A DNA stretch of 64,000 nucleotides from Methylosinus sp. H3A (GTDB taxonomy: Bacteria; Pseudomonadota; Alphaproteobacteria; Rhizobiales; Beijerinckiaceae). The notes under the pieces are model-generated. The model ran no database searches, was not told the DNA's origin, and worked only from the letters and a program-made list of their open reading frames with translations. Position numbers and translations under genes: made by a program. Position 1 is the stretch's first letter; each line of letters starts with the position of its first letter. Positions 1-8,183 of this stretch are shown here, piece after piece. Location of the stretch: contig NZ_JADNQW010000005.1 of NCBI RefSeq assembly GCF_015709455.1, positions 3,030,501-3,094,500 of the forward strand, in the 5' to 3' direction.

Positions 1-3000
1 TCGCGCAATGGCGGCGTGCTGGCGCTGATGGGCGACGACCATACGGCCGAATCCTCCACCACGGCGCATCAGTCCGAATTTGTTTTCGTCGACATGATGA
101 TGCCGATCCTCTCGCCCGCCGGCGTGCAGGAGATTCTCGATTACGGCCTCCTCGGCTTCGCGCTGTCGCGCTATGCCGGCGTCTGGGTGGGCTTGAAGCT
201 CATCAAGGATACGGTCGAATCGACCGCCTCCATCGACGGCTCGTTCGATCGCGTGCGTCCTGTCGCGCCGCTCGATTTTCTGATGCCGCCGGGCGGCCTC
301 AACATACGTCCGCGCGATCCTGTGCTGACGCAGGAAGAGCGCATGCAGGAGAGCAAGCGCGACGCCATGCTCGCCTTCATCCGCGCCAATCGCCTCAATC
401 GCATCATCACCTCCGGCGGGCCCAGCGCCAAGATCGGCGTCATCACCGTCGGCAAGTCCTATCTCGACGTGCGTCAGGCGATGGACGATCTCGGCATAGA
501 CGAGGTGAAGGCCAATGATTACGGCCTGCGCCTCTATAAGATCGCCTGTCCCTGGCCGCTGGAGCCGCAAGGCCTGCGCGAGTTCGTGCGCGGGCTCGAT
601 CTCGTCATCGTCGTCGAGGAGAAGCGCTCGCTGATCGAGGTGCAGCTGCGCGAGCAGCTCTATGGCTCGTCGCATCAGCCCATCTGCATCGGCAAGAAGG
701 ACGAGGTGGGCGAATGGCTCTTCCCGGTGAAGGGCTCGCTCGACGCCAATGACGTCGCCATCGCCATTGGCCGGCGCCTGTTGAATTACGTTCGCTCCGA
801 TGATCTCGAGGGGCGCGTGCTCCGGCTCGAGCAGATGCAGGAGCGGCGCAAGGCGCTGACCGACGCGGGCGTGCGCGTGCCGCATTTTTGCTCCGGCTGC
901 CCGCATTCGACATCCACCCATGTGCCGGAGGGCATGCGCGCCTATACGGGCATAGGCTGTCATTACATGGCGCAATGGATGGACCGCTCGACCGAGGGCT
1001 ACACACATATGGGCGGCGAGGGCGCCAATTGGATCGGCGAGGCGCCCTTCTCGACGCGCAAGCATGTGTTCCAGAATCTCGGCGACGGCACCTATAATCA
1101 TTCCGGCTCGCTGGCCATTCGCTTCGCTGTCGCGACGAAGACGAACATAACTTTCAAAATTCTCTTCAACGGCGTCGTCGCCATGACCGGCGGACAGGCG
1201 CATGAGGGCGAGCTGACAGTCGAGTCGATCGCGCATCAAATGGCGGCGGAGGGCGTCGCCAAAATCGCGCTGGTGTCCGACGAGCCGCATAAATATTCAT
1301 CGGTCATCCAATGGCCGCCGGGCCTCACCATCTATCATCGCAACGTCATCAACAGCGTGCAGAGCGAGCTGGCCGCGACAGATGGCGTCACCATTCTGAT
1401 CTATGATCAGACCTGCGCGACGGAGAAGCGCCGCGGCCGCAAGCGCGGCGAATATCCCGACCCGGATGTGCGCGTCGTCATCAACGAGCTGGTCTGCGAA
1501 GGCTGCGGCGATTGCGGCCGCGCCTCCAATTGCGTGTCGGTGCAGCCGCTGGAGACGGAGTTCGGCCGCAAGCGCCGCATCGATCAGTCGAGCTGCAACA
1601 AGGACCTCTCCTGTCTCGAGGGCTTCTGCCCGAGCTTCGTCACCGTGCATGGCGCGCGCATGAAAAAGGCCGCGCCGACCAGCGAGACGCAATGTCCGCC
1701 GCCGCCAGAGCCCGCCGTTCCGCAGCTCGGCGCGACGCCTTACGGCGTGCTCGTCGCCGGCATTGGCGGGACGGGCGTCGTGACGGTCAGCGCCATTCTC
1801 GGCATGGCGGCGCATCTCGAGGGCAAGGGTGTCGGCGTCATCGACATGGCCGGCCTCGCGCAAAAGGGCGGCGCCGTCTATTGCCATGTGAAGATCGGCC
1901 GCACGCGCGGCGATGTTCACGCGATCCGCATTGCCGCGGGCGAGGCCGATCTCGTGCTCGGCTGCGATCTCGTCGTCGCCGGCGGCAAGCAGATTCTCGC
2001 GGCGATCGATCCCGCGCGCAGCCATGTCGTCGTCAATAGCGCCGAGGTGTTTCCGGGCGATATCGAGCGCGATCCCGATTTCGTGCTGCCGGCGGCGCGT
2101 ATCGAGCGCGCCATACGCGAGGCCGCCGGCGAGCGGGTCGATTTCCTGAATGTGACGGAGCTGGCGCTGGCGCTGCTCGGCGATTCCATCGCCACCAATA
2201 TGTTCATGCTCGGCTATGCGTGGCAGAAGGGCCTGCTGCCGCTGTCGGAAGCCGCTCTGCTGCGCGCGATCGAGCTGAATGGCGAGGCGGTGGCGATGAA
2301 TCATTCCGCCTTCGCCTGGGGCCGCCGCGCCGCGCATGATCTTTCGAGCGTGACCTCCGTCGTCTCGTCATTGCGCGAGCGCAATCCCGCGCGTGACGCC
2401 TCGCGCACATTGGAAGAAGCGATCGAGCGCCGCGTCGCCTTCCTCACCGATTATCAGAACGCCTCTTACGCTGCGCGCTATCGCTCGAGAGTGGACGCCG
2501 TCGCGCGTCTCGAGAAAGAGCGCGCTCCGGGGACGAAAGAGCTCACCGAGGCGGTGGCGCGCGGCCTCTTCAAGCTGATGTCGGCCAAGGATGAATTCGA
2601 GGTGGCGCGCCTCTATACCGACGGCTCTTTCCAGCGCCAGCTCGCCGAAATCTTCGAAGGCGATCTGCGCATGGAGCTGCATCTCGCGCCCAATCTGGTC
2701 GCGTTCCAGCGCAAGAACGACATTGGCGGTTCACGCAAGATCACTTTCGGCCCGTGGATGTTCCTCGTGCTGAAATGGCTCGCGCGCTTCAAGGGCCTGC
2801 GCGGGACGCTCCTCGATCCCTTCCGCCCGGACAGCGACCGCATCGCCGAGCGCAAAATGCTCGCCGATTATCAAACGCTGCTGGACGATATTCTGCCGCA
2901 TCTCTCGCCCGCCAATCATGCGACGGCGGTGGCGCTGGCGCGCATACCGGAGAAAATCCGCGGTTTCGGCAATATTCGCGCGCGCAGCGTGCTGGAGGCG

Positions 3001-3072
3001 CGCGCCGAGATCGCCCGTCTCTATGGCGAGTATTATGCGATACGAGCGGATGTGAAGATGGCGGCGGAGTGA
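1..3072 (+). CDS. Indolepyruvate:ferredoxin oxidoreductase, fused alpha-gamma type, 5' partial
   Basis: The reading frame is already open at base 1 and runs to TGA at 3070-3072, so the start lies upstream; about 1023 residues are visible of a family usually near 1150-1200. The enzyme oxidatively decarboxylates aryl-pyruvates (indolepyruvate from tryptophan) to aryl-acetyl-CoA, using thiamine diphosphate and passing electrons to ferredoxin. Visible parts are the end of the first TPP-type domain, a TPP-binding half with HFCSGCPHSTST and GxGCHY-type motifs (residues about 295-330), a cysteine cluster CEGCGDCGRASNC (about 500-512) for an Fe-S centre, and a C-terminal gamma domain starting at GVLVAGIGGTGVVTVSAIL (about 583). 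Fusion of the two archaeal subunits is normal in proteobacteria. The next gene is on the opposite strand. Confidence 0.93.
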   Translation, partial: SRNGGVLALMGDDHTAESSTTAHQSEFVFVDMMMPILSPAGVQEILDYGLLGFALSRYAGVWVGLKLIKDTVESTASIDGSFDRVRPVAPLDFLMPPGGLNIRPRDPVLTQEERMQESKRDAMLAFIRANRLNRIITSGGPSAKIGVITVGKSYLDVRQAMDDLGIDEVKANDYGLRLYKIACPWPLEPQGLREFVRGLDLVIVVEEKRSLIEVQLREQLYGSSHQPICIGKKDEVGEWLFPVKGSLDANDVAIAIGRRLLNYVRSDDLEGRVLRLEQMQERRKALTDAGVRVPHFCSGCPHSTSTHVPEGMRAYTGIGCHYMAQWMDRSTEGYTHMGGEGANWIGEAPFSTRKHVFQNLGDGTYNHSGSLAIRFAVATKTNITFKILFNGVVAMTGGQAHEGELTVESIAHQMAAEGVAKIALVSDEPHKYSSVIQWPPGLTIYHRNVINSVQSELAATDGVTILIYDQTCATEKRRGRKRGEYPDPDVRVVINELVCEGCGDCGRASNCVSVQPLETEFGRKRRIDQSSCNKDLSCLEGFCPSFVTVHGARMKKAAPTSETQCPPPPEPAVPQLGATPYGVLVAGIGGTGVVTVSAILGMAAHLEGKGVGVIDMAGLAQKGGAVYCHVKIGRTRGDVHAIRIAAGEADLVLGCDLVVAGGKQILAAIDPARSHVVVNSAEVFPGDIERDPDFVLPAARIERAIREAAGERVDFLNVTELALALLGDSIATNMFMLGYAWQKGLLPLSEAALLRAIELNGEAVAMNHSAFAWGRRAAHDLSSVTSVVSSLRERNPARDASRTLEEAIERRVAFLTDYQNASYAARYRSRVDAVARLEKERAPGTKELTEAVARGLFKLMSAKDEFEVARLYTDGSFQRQLAEIFEGDLRMELHLAPNLVAFQRKNDIGGSRKITFGPWMFLVLKWLARFKGLRGTLLDPFRPDSDRIAERKMLADYQTLLDDILPHLSPANHATAVALARIPEKIRGFGNIRARSVLEARAEIARLYGEYYAIRADVKMAAE

Positions 3073-3098
3073 GAGCGCACGAGAGTCTTTGTCAGAAA

Positions 3099-3140
3099 GG
3101 CGCGCTTCCTTCTCCCGCTTGCGGGAGAAGGAAGCGCGCC
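3099..3140. repeat. Perfect 20-bp-stem palindrome (REP-like hairpin)
   Basis: The left arm GGCGCGCTTCCTTCTCCCGC (3099-3118) is the exact reverse complement of 3121-3140, with only TT between. It lies 27 bases after the oxidoreductase stop. The core TTCTCCCGC-TT-GCGGGAGAA has the look of the dispersed palindromes common in Rhizobiales intergenic regions. There is no T-run after it, so a simple intrinsic terminator is less likely, though it could protect the mRNA end. Confidence 0.85.
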
Positions 3141-3204
3141 TCGAGATTTGCGTGTCTCGGAGCGGGGGAAAGCCGATAGCGAGTAGAATCCACTCGCTCC
3201 TCCC

Positions 3205-3603
3205 TCACCGCACCCGCGTCCAATCTTCCCCGCCACAAATATTCGTGCCATTCACGCAGCCTTCCAGCCGCATCACCTTCTCGCTGCGCATGGCGAGGCT
3301 CGCGGCGTAGTTCTGGCCGTCTCTCGCATTGTAGATGGTGCCGGCCCAGCTATTGGCGCCATTGGGCCGCAGAGTGAGGATCGGCAGGCCGAGCAGCGAG
3401 CGTTGACGCTGGCGCGGATCGGGGTTGTTCTCATCCGTCCCTTTGTCGGAGGTCCAGGCGATCTTGCCGCAGATCGCCTGGCCGCAGCGGGCGATCTGAA
3501 TATGCGCGGTGCCGTCGGCGACTCGCCACTCGCCGATCGGATCGGCGAGCGCCGCGGTCGCGGCGACGGTAAAGATCGACGCGCAAATCCAGGACCGCTT
3601 CAT
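3205..3603 (-). CDS. DUF2147 family exported protein
   Basis: A 132-residue protein with a signal peptide (MKRSWICASIFTVAATAALA, then DPIGEW). The mature part fits DUF2147: GEWRVADGTAHIQIARC near its start, CGKIAW, the central W-x-G-x-I-Y segment (SWAGTIYNARDGQNY), and a terminal MRLEGCVNGTNICGGEDWTR with paired cysteines. DUF2147 proteins are small periplasmic beta-rich proteins of unknown function. It is divergent from cobK with only 48 bases between the starts. A second DUF2147 gene lies at 17522-17983 behind hpnN. Confidence 0.85.
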   Translation of the reverse strand: MKRSWICASIFTVAATAALADPIGEWRVADGTAHIQIARCGQAICGKIAWTSDKGTDENNPDPRQRQRSLLGLPILTLRPNGANSWAGTIYNARDGQNYAASLAMRSEKVMRLEGCVNGTNICGGEDWTRVR

Positions 3604-3651
3604 CTCGAGCCTCCGTTTGAATAATCACGGGCGGGAGTATAGGGCTAAGCC

Positions 3652-4455
3652 ATGCCTCAGACCAAGACGCCGGCCGCGGGGCCTCTCGCTGCGCCGCGGC
3701 AAAAGGCCGATCCGATCCGGGCGCTCATATTGGGGGGAACGAGCGAGGCGCGTGCGCTCGCCGCCCGTGTCGCCGGCGACGCGCGCCTTTATGCGGTGGT
3801 CTCGCTCGCCGGCCGCACCAGTGCGCCGCTCGCTTCTCCCTTGCCGACGCGCATCGGCGGCTTCGGCGGCGTCGAGGGGTTGAAGCGCTATCTCACGGAG
3901 GAGCGTGTCGACCGCGTGATCGACGCCACCCATCCTTTCGCCGCGCGAATGTCGGCCAATGCGCGAGCGGCCTGCGCCGCGCTCGGGCTGCCGCTGCTCG
4001 TCTACACGCGCGCGCCCTGGAGTCCTGTGGAGGGGGATCGCTGGATCGAGGTGGAGGATAACGCCGGAGCAGTCGCCGCGCTGGGCGAGGCGCCGCGGCG
4101 GGTGTTTCTCACCATCGGTCGCCTGGGGCTCGCGGATTTTCTTTGTGCGCCGCAGCATTATTATCTGATCCGAACGATCGATCAGCCGCCCGAAAACGAT
4201 CTACCGCCACGCTACGATTTGATCCTGGAGCGTGGTCCTTTCGCTGTCGAGAGCGAATTGTCCCTGATGCGCGAGACGAAGATCGATAGGGTCGTCTCCA
4301 AGAACAGCGGCGGCCGCGAGACCTACGCCAAGATCGAAGCCGCGCGCGCGCTCGGACTGGATGTCGTGATGGTCACGCCGCCGCGCGGCGGCGATGCGCG
4401 CGTCGTGCATGACGTCGAGGCGGCCGTGGCCTTTCTCTTTGGCGAGGGGCGATAG
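3652..4455 (+). CDS. cobK: Precorrin-6A reductase
   Basis: 267 residues. CobK/CbiJ reduces precorrin-6A to precorrin-6B with NADPH in cobalamin ring synthesis. The sequence shows ALILGGTSEARALAARVAG (about 24-42), then the conserved DRVIDATHPFAARMSANA block (about 86-103), YTRAPW, a FLTIGRLGL segment and the C-terminal DRVVSKNSGG...TYAKIEAARALGLDVVMV region, all family hallmarks. First gene of an operon; its TAG stop is immediately followed by the cobQ ATG. The 48-base gap upstream is too small for a cobalamin riboswitch. Confidence 0.95.
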   Translation: MPQTKTPAAGPLAAPRQKADPIRALILGGTSEARALAARVAGDARLYAVVSLAGRTSAPLASPLPTRIGGFGGVEGLKRYLTEERVDRVIDATHPFAARMSANARAACAALGLPLLVYTRAPWSPVEGDRWIEVEDNAGAVAALGEAPRRVFLTIGRLGLADFLCAPQHYYLIRTIDQPPENDLPPRYDLILERGPFAVESELSLMRETKIDRVVSKNSGGRETYAKIEAARALGLDVVMVTPPRGGDARVVHDVEAAVAFLFGEGR

Positions 4456-5916
4456 ATGAGCGTCACATTGATGTTCCAGGGCACGGGCTCCGACGTCGGC
4501 AAGTCGCTCGTCGTCGCCGGTCTCGCGCGCGCGCTGGTGCGGCGGGGTCATCGCGTCGCGCCCTTCAAGCCGCAGAACATGTCGAACAACGCCGCGGTGA
4601 CGGCGGACGGCGCCGAGATCGGCCGCGCCCAGGCGTTGCAGGCGCGCGCCGCGCGTCTCGAGCCGACGGCCGATATGAATCCCGTGCTGCTGAAACCGCA
4701 GGGCGCGGCCGGCGCGCAGGTCGTGGTGCGCGGAAAAATCATCGGCGCCGCTCGCGCGCGCGAATATCAGCAATGGAAGGCGGGCCTCATGTCCGCCGTG
4801 CTGGAGAGCTACGAGCGGCTGCGCGCAACAGCCGATATCGTGCTCGTCGAAGGCGCGGGCAGCGCGGCGGAGATCAATCTGCGCGCCAATGACATCGCCA
4901 ATATGGGCTTCGCGCGCCGCGTCGACGCGCCGGTCGTCATCGTCGGCGATATCGATCGCGGCGGCGTCATCGCCCAGCTCGTCGGCTGCAAGGCTGTGCT
5001 CGATCCGGATGACGCGGCGCTGGTCCGCGGCTTCATCGTGAATAAATTCCGCGGCGATCCCTCTCTCTTCGACGACGGGATGCGTTTCATCGCCGAGCGC
5101 ACCGGCTGGCGACCGCTCGGCCTCGCGCCCTATTTTCCCGATGCGGCGCGCCTGCCCGCCGAGGACGCCTTCGGCCTGCGCGGCGGCGCCTCCACGACCG
5201 GGGAGGGCGAATTGACGATCGCGACGCCGCTGCTGCCCAATATCGCCAATTTCGACGATCTCGATCCTTTGCGCGCCGAGCCCGGCGTGCGGCTCATGCT
5301 GGTTCGGCCGGGCGAGCCGCTGCCGGCCGAGGCGCGGCTCGTCATTCTGCCGGGCTCGAAGGCGACGATCGCCGATCTCGCCGCTTTCCGCGAGACGGGC
5401 TGGCACATCGACCTCGCCGCCCATATTCGTCGCGGCGGGCGCGTCTTCGGCATATGCGGCGGCTATCAGATGATGGGCTGGCGCATCGCCGATCCGCAGG
5501 GGCTCGAGGGTCCGCCCGGCGCGGTCGAGGGGCTCGGCCTGCTCGAAATGGAAACGGTCTTCGAGACCGAGAAAGTGCTGAAGCAGGTGAGAGGCGCGAC
5601 CATCGCCGACGACATACCCTTCTACGGCTATGAGATGCACGCCGGCCGCACCGAAGGGGCCGATTGCGCGCGGCCGCTGCTGCGTTTCGAGGATGGGCGT
5701 TTCGATGGCGCAGCTTCCGCGGACGGGCGTTGCGCGGGCGTCTATGTGCATGGGTTTTTCGCCGACGATTCGTTGCGCGCCGCCTTTCTGCGCGCCAATG
5801 GCGCCACCGCCTCGGACCTTTCCTATGAGCAGTCGATCGAGGCGACGCTGGACGGCCTCGCGGAACATTTCGAGCGACATTTGGACGTGGACGCGCTTTT
5901 GGAGCTGGCGCGATGA
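4456..5916 (+). CDS. cobQ: Cobyric acid synthase (glutamine-hydrolysing)
   Basis: 486 residues, normal family length. CobQ amidates four side-chain carboxylates of adenosyl-cobyrinic acid a,c-diamide using glutamine and ATP. The N-terminal ATP-binding domain has [20 protein letters not shown] (P-loop-like GTGSDVGKS) and [23 protein letters not shown] and GDIDRGGV follow. The C-terminal glutamine amidotransferase has the nucleophile in [11 protein letters not shown] (about residues 331-341), YGYEMHAGR, and the histidine of GVYVHGFF. The start abuts the cobK stop and the end overlaps the next start by 4 bases (ATGA), which implies translational coupling. Confidence 0.97.
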   Translation: MSVTLMFQGTGSDVGKSLVVAGLARALVRRGHRVAPFKPQNMSNNAAVTADGAEIGRAQALQARAARLEPTADMNPVLLKPQGAAGAQVVVRGKIIGAARAREYQQWKAGLMSAVLESYERLRATADIVLVEGAGSAAEINLRANDIANMGFARRVDAPVVIVGDIDRGGVIAQLVGCKAVLDPDDAALVRGFIVNKFRGDPSLFDDGMRFIAERTGWRPLGLAPYFPDAARLPAEDAFGLRGGASTTGEGELTIATPLLPNIANFDDLDPLRAEPGVRLMLVRPGEPLPAEARLVILPGSKATIADLAAFRETGWHIDLAAHIRRGGRVFGICGGYQMMGWRIADPQGLEGPPGAVEGLGLLEMETVFETEKVLKQVRGATIADDIPFYGYEMHAGRTEGADCARPLLRFEDGRFDGAASADGRCAGVYVHGFFADDSLRAAFLRANGATASDLSYEQSIEATLDGLAEHFERHLDVDALLELAR

Positions 5917-6941
5917 GCGGGTCGCCGCCGATCGTCCATGGCGGCCGGCTCGATCTGGCGCGGGCGCGATTTCCCGAGGCGCCCGAGCCCTGGGTCGATC
6001 TCTCGACCGGCGTCAGCCCCTATCCCTATCCTTTTCCGCCCCTGGCGCCGGAAGTCTTCACCCGCCTGCCGGATGTCGCCGCGCTCGCCGCGCTGGAGCG
6101 GATCGCCGCCCGCGCCTATCGCGCCGGGCCGAAGGCGCATCTCGTCGCGGGAGCGGGGACGCAGGCCTTCATTCAATGGCTGCCGCGCATCCGGCCGGCG
6201 GCTCGGGTCGCGGTCCTCGGCCTCACTTATGAGGAGCACGCCGCCGCCTGGCGCGCCGCCGGCGCGAGCGTCGCGCGCGTCACGACGCTCGACGACATCC
6301 TCGCCGCCGAGGTCGGCGTCGTCGTCAATCCCAATAATCCGGATGGTCGTCTCGAGCCGGCTGCGCGCCTCGCCGAGACCGCGCGGCGCATGGCGGCGAA
6401 AGGCGGCTTGCTCATCGTCGACGAGGCCTTCGCCGATTTTCTTCCCCCCGAGGCCAGCCTCGCGCCGCTCGCCGGCGAGCCGGGCCTCATTCTGTTGCGT
6501 TCCTTCGGCAAAGCCTATGGACTGCCGGGCGTGCGGCTCGGCTTCGCCCTTTGCGGCGCGGAGCTGGCGGCGCGGCTGCGGGCGACGCTCGGCCCCTGGA
6601 GCGTCGCCGGCCCGGCGCTGGCGATCGGGGCTGCGGCGCTCGCTGATCCGGCCTGGCTCGCGGCTCGCGGCGCCGAGCTCGCGGCGGACGCCGCCCGGCT
6701 CGACGCGCATCTGGTCGCGGCCGGCTTCGAAATCGTCGGCGGCGTGGCGCTTTTTCGCCTCGCGCGCCATGCGGCTGCGGATCGATGGTTTGCGCATCTC
6801 GCCCGGCGCGGCATATTGACGCGCAGGTTCGGCGAACGGCCGGATTGGCTTCGTTTCGGCCTGCCGGCGACGCCCGCCGCGCAGGAGCGGCTCGAAAGAG
6901 CATTGGAGAGCGGACGAGATGGCCTTCCAGCCGGCGAATGA
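5913..6941 (+). CDS. cobD: Threonine-phosphate decarboxylase (cobalamin aminopropanol arm)
   Basis: 342 residues, a fold-type I PLP enzyme of the aspartate aminotransferase family. CobD (CobC in Pseudomonas naming) decarboxylates L-threonine-O-3-phosphate to the aminopropanol phosphate linker of cobalamin. The N-terminus [18 protein letters not shown] with [12 protein letters not shown] is typical; [10 protein letters not shown] and IVDEAFADF form the cofactor pocket, and the Schiff-base lysine is in [17 protein letters not shown] (about 197-213). The start overlaps cobQ (ATGA), and the 3' end overlaps bluB by 23 bases. Confidence 0.94.
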   Translation: MSGSPPIVHGGRLDLARARFPEAPEPWVDLSTGVSPYPYPFPPLAPEVFTRLPDVAALAALERIAARAYRAGPKAHLVAGAGTQAFIQWLPRIRPAARVAVLGLTYEEHAAAWRAAGASVARVTTLDDILAAEVGVVVNPNNPDGRLEPAARLAETARRMAAKGGLLIVDEAFADFLPPEASLAPLAGEPGLILLRSFGKAYGLPGVRLGFALCGAELAARLRATLGPWSVAGPALAIGAAALADPAWLAARGAELAADAARLDAHLVAAGFEIVGGVALFRLARHAAADRWFAHLARRGILTRRFGERPDWLRFGLPATPAAQERLERALESGRDGLPAGE

Positions 6942-7635
6942 TCATCCCGAGGCGGCGCTCGTCAGCAACGAGCCCTTCTCCGAAGACGAACGCGCCGCGG
7001 TCTATCGCGCCATTCACACGCGACGCGACGTGCGCGACGAATTCCTGCCCGACGAATTGTCGGAGGCGGCGGTGATGCGTCTGCTCGACGCGGCGCATCA
7101 CGCCCCTTCGGTGGGCTTCATGCAGCCGTGGAACTTCCTCCTCATACGCGACACTGCGCTGCGTGGGGCGGTCCACGCCGCTTTCGAGCGCGCCGCCGCG
7201 GCCGAGGAGGCGCTGCTGCCGCCGGAGCGGCGCGCGCAATATCGAAGTCTGAAACTACAGGGAATTCTGAAGGCGCCGCTGAATGTCTGCATCACCTGCG
7301 ACCGCGCGCGGCAGGGACCGACCGGGCTCGGCCGCACTCAGCAGCCGGAGGCCGACCTCTTGTCCACGGCCTGCGCGGTGCAGAATTTCTGGCTGGCGGC
7401 GCGGGCCGAGGGGATCGGCGTCGGCTGGGTCAGCATTTTGCGCGAGCAGGATCTGCGCGATATCCTCGGCATACCGCCGGAGATCGCCATTGTCGCCTAT
7501 CTCTGCGTCGGCCGCGTCGCCCAGGCCTATGCGCGGCCGGAGCTCGAGGTCCGGCAATGGGCGAAGCGGCTGCCGCTCGAGGAATTGATCTTCTCCGATC
7601 AGTGGGGAAAACGCGTAAAGAATTCCATGGTTTGA
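6919..7635 (+). CDS. bluB: 5,6-dimethylbenzimidazole synthase
   Basis: 238 residues, nitroreductase-fold flavoenzyme. BluB cleaves reduced FMN with oxygen to form 5,6-dimethylbenzimidazole, the lower ligand of cobalamin. Visible hallmarks: the TRRDVRDEFLPDEL block (about 34-47), AHHAPSVGFMQPWNF (about 59-73), CDRARQGPTGLGRTQQPE (about 119-136) and the C-terminal GIGVGWVSILREQDLRDIL with AYLCVGRV. Last gene of the cob operon, starting inside the end of cobD. Together the four genes imply aerobic synthesis of complete B12. An AT-rich hairpin with a T-run follows the stop. Confidence 0.95.
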   Translation: MAFQPANDHPEAALVSNEPFSEDERAAVYRAIHTRRDVRDEFLPDELSEAAVMRLLDAAHHAPSVGFMQPWNFLLIRDTALRGAVHAAFERAAAAEEALLPPERRAQYRSLKLQGILKAPLNVCITCDRARQGPTGLGRTQQPEADLLSTACAVQNFWLAARAEGIGVGWVSILREQDLRDILGIPPEIAIVAYLCVGRVAQAYARPELEVRQWAKRLPLEELIFSDQWGKRVKNSMV

Positions 7636-7642
7636 CTAGGTT

Positions 7643-7672
7643 ACAAAAACGACAAGGTTTTGTGATTTTTTC
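7643..7672 (+). terminator. Probable intrinsic terminator after bluB
   Basis: ACAAAA (7643-7648) pairs with TTTTGT (7658-7663) around a short loop, followed by a run of six T at 7666-7671. The stem is AT-rich and short, so it is weak, but its place just after the last cob gene fits transcription end. Confidence 0.4.
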
Positions 7673-7826
7673 TCCCTCCTGGGCGACGCTCGCCTTTTGA
7701 CCTTCCGATGAAGGTCTCTATAGTGAGCGCACGGCGCAGAAGGCGGACGCGCCGCGACGGGGGCCATATTTTGCCCGCGGTATGCGTCTTGCTTGCCTTT
7801 TGGCCGGCAATCGTGGGGTCGGATTT

Positions 7827-8114
7827 ATGAAACCAGCGGATTATGAGCTCGTTTACGACAAGACCCTGCCGCTCTCGAACACGACGACTCTCACTGTCGC
7901 GGAAGTTCCCGATCGGCTCGAAGATCTTCTTCATTTGCTCGGCGAAGCGATGATCGGCGGCTTCGGCAATCATGCGCGGCTGACGGAAATCCATTTGCCT
8001 ATGGCGCGTTTTCCACAAATGGACTCCAAATTCTGGCATATTCCGGTCGAGGATTGCGGCGCGCATCCGGTGCTTCGACTGTTTTTCGAGGCGCAGAGCG
8101 ATTTCTCGCACTGA
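7827..8114 (+). CDS. Small conserved-looking hypothetical protein
   Basis: 95 residues from ATG 7827 (MKPADYELVYDKTLPLSNTT...). An upstream in-frame start at 7782 would add an arginine/leucine-rich 15-residue lead and is less likely. The protein is acidic and soluble with no signal peptide or membrane segment. It has a predicted helix (VPDRLEDLLHLLGEAM) and a C-terminal LRLFFEAQSDFSH. I do not recognise the family. It is transcribed towards the efflux operon (tail to tail). Codon choice is like the neighbours, which favours a real gene, but a long antisense frame covers the same bases, so the call is tentative. Confidence 0.5.
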   Translation: MKPADYELVYDKTLPLSNTTTLTVAEVPDRLEDLLHLLGEAMIGGFGNHARLTEIHLPMARFPQMDSKFWHIPVEDCGAHPVLRLFFEAQSDFSH

Positions 8115-8183
8115 AGATCGGCGGCCGTCCGGTGGAGGAGAGCGAGCAAGGCTCGCATCGCGAGCGACGGGCGGGAAATCCTA

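Noticed and set aside
3604..3651. Possible cobalamin riboswitch upstream of cobK
   Set aside because: Only 48 bases separate the divergent starts; a B12 element needs about 200.
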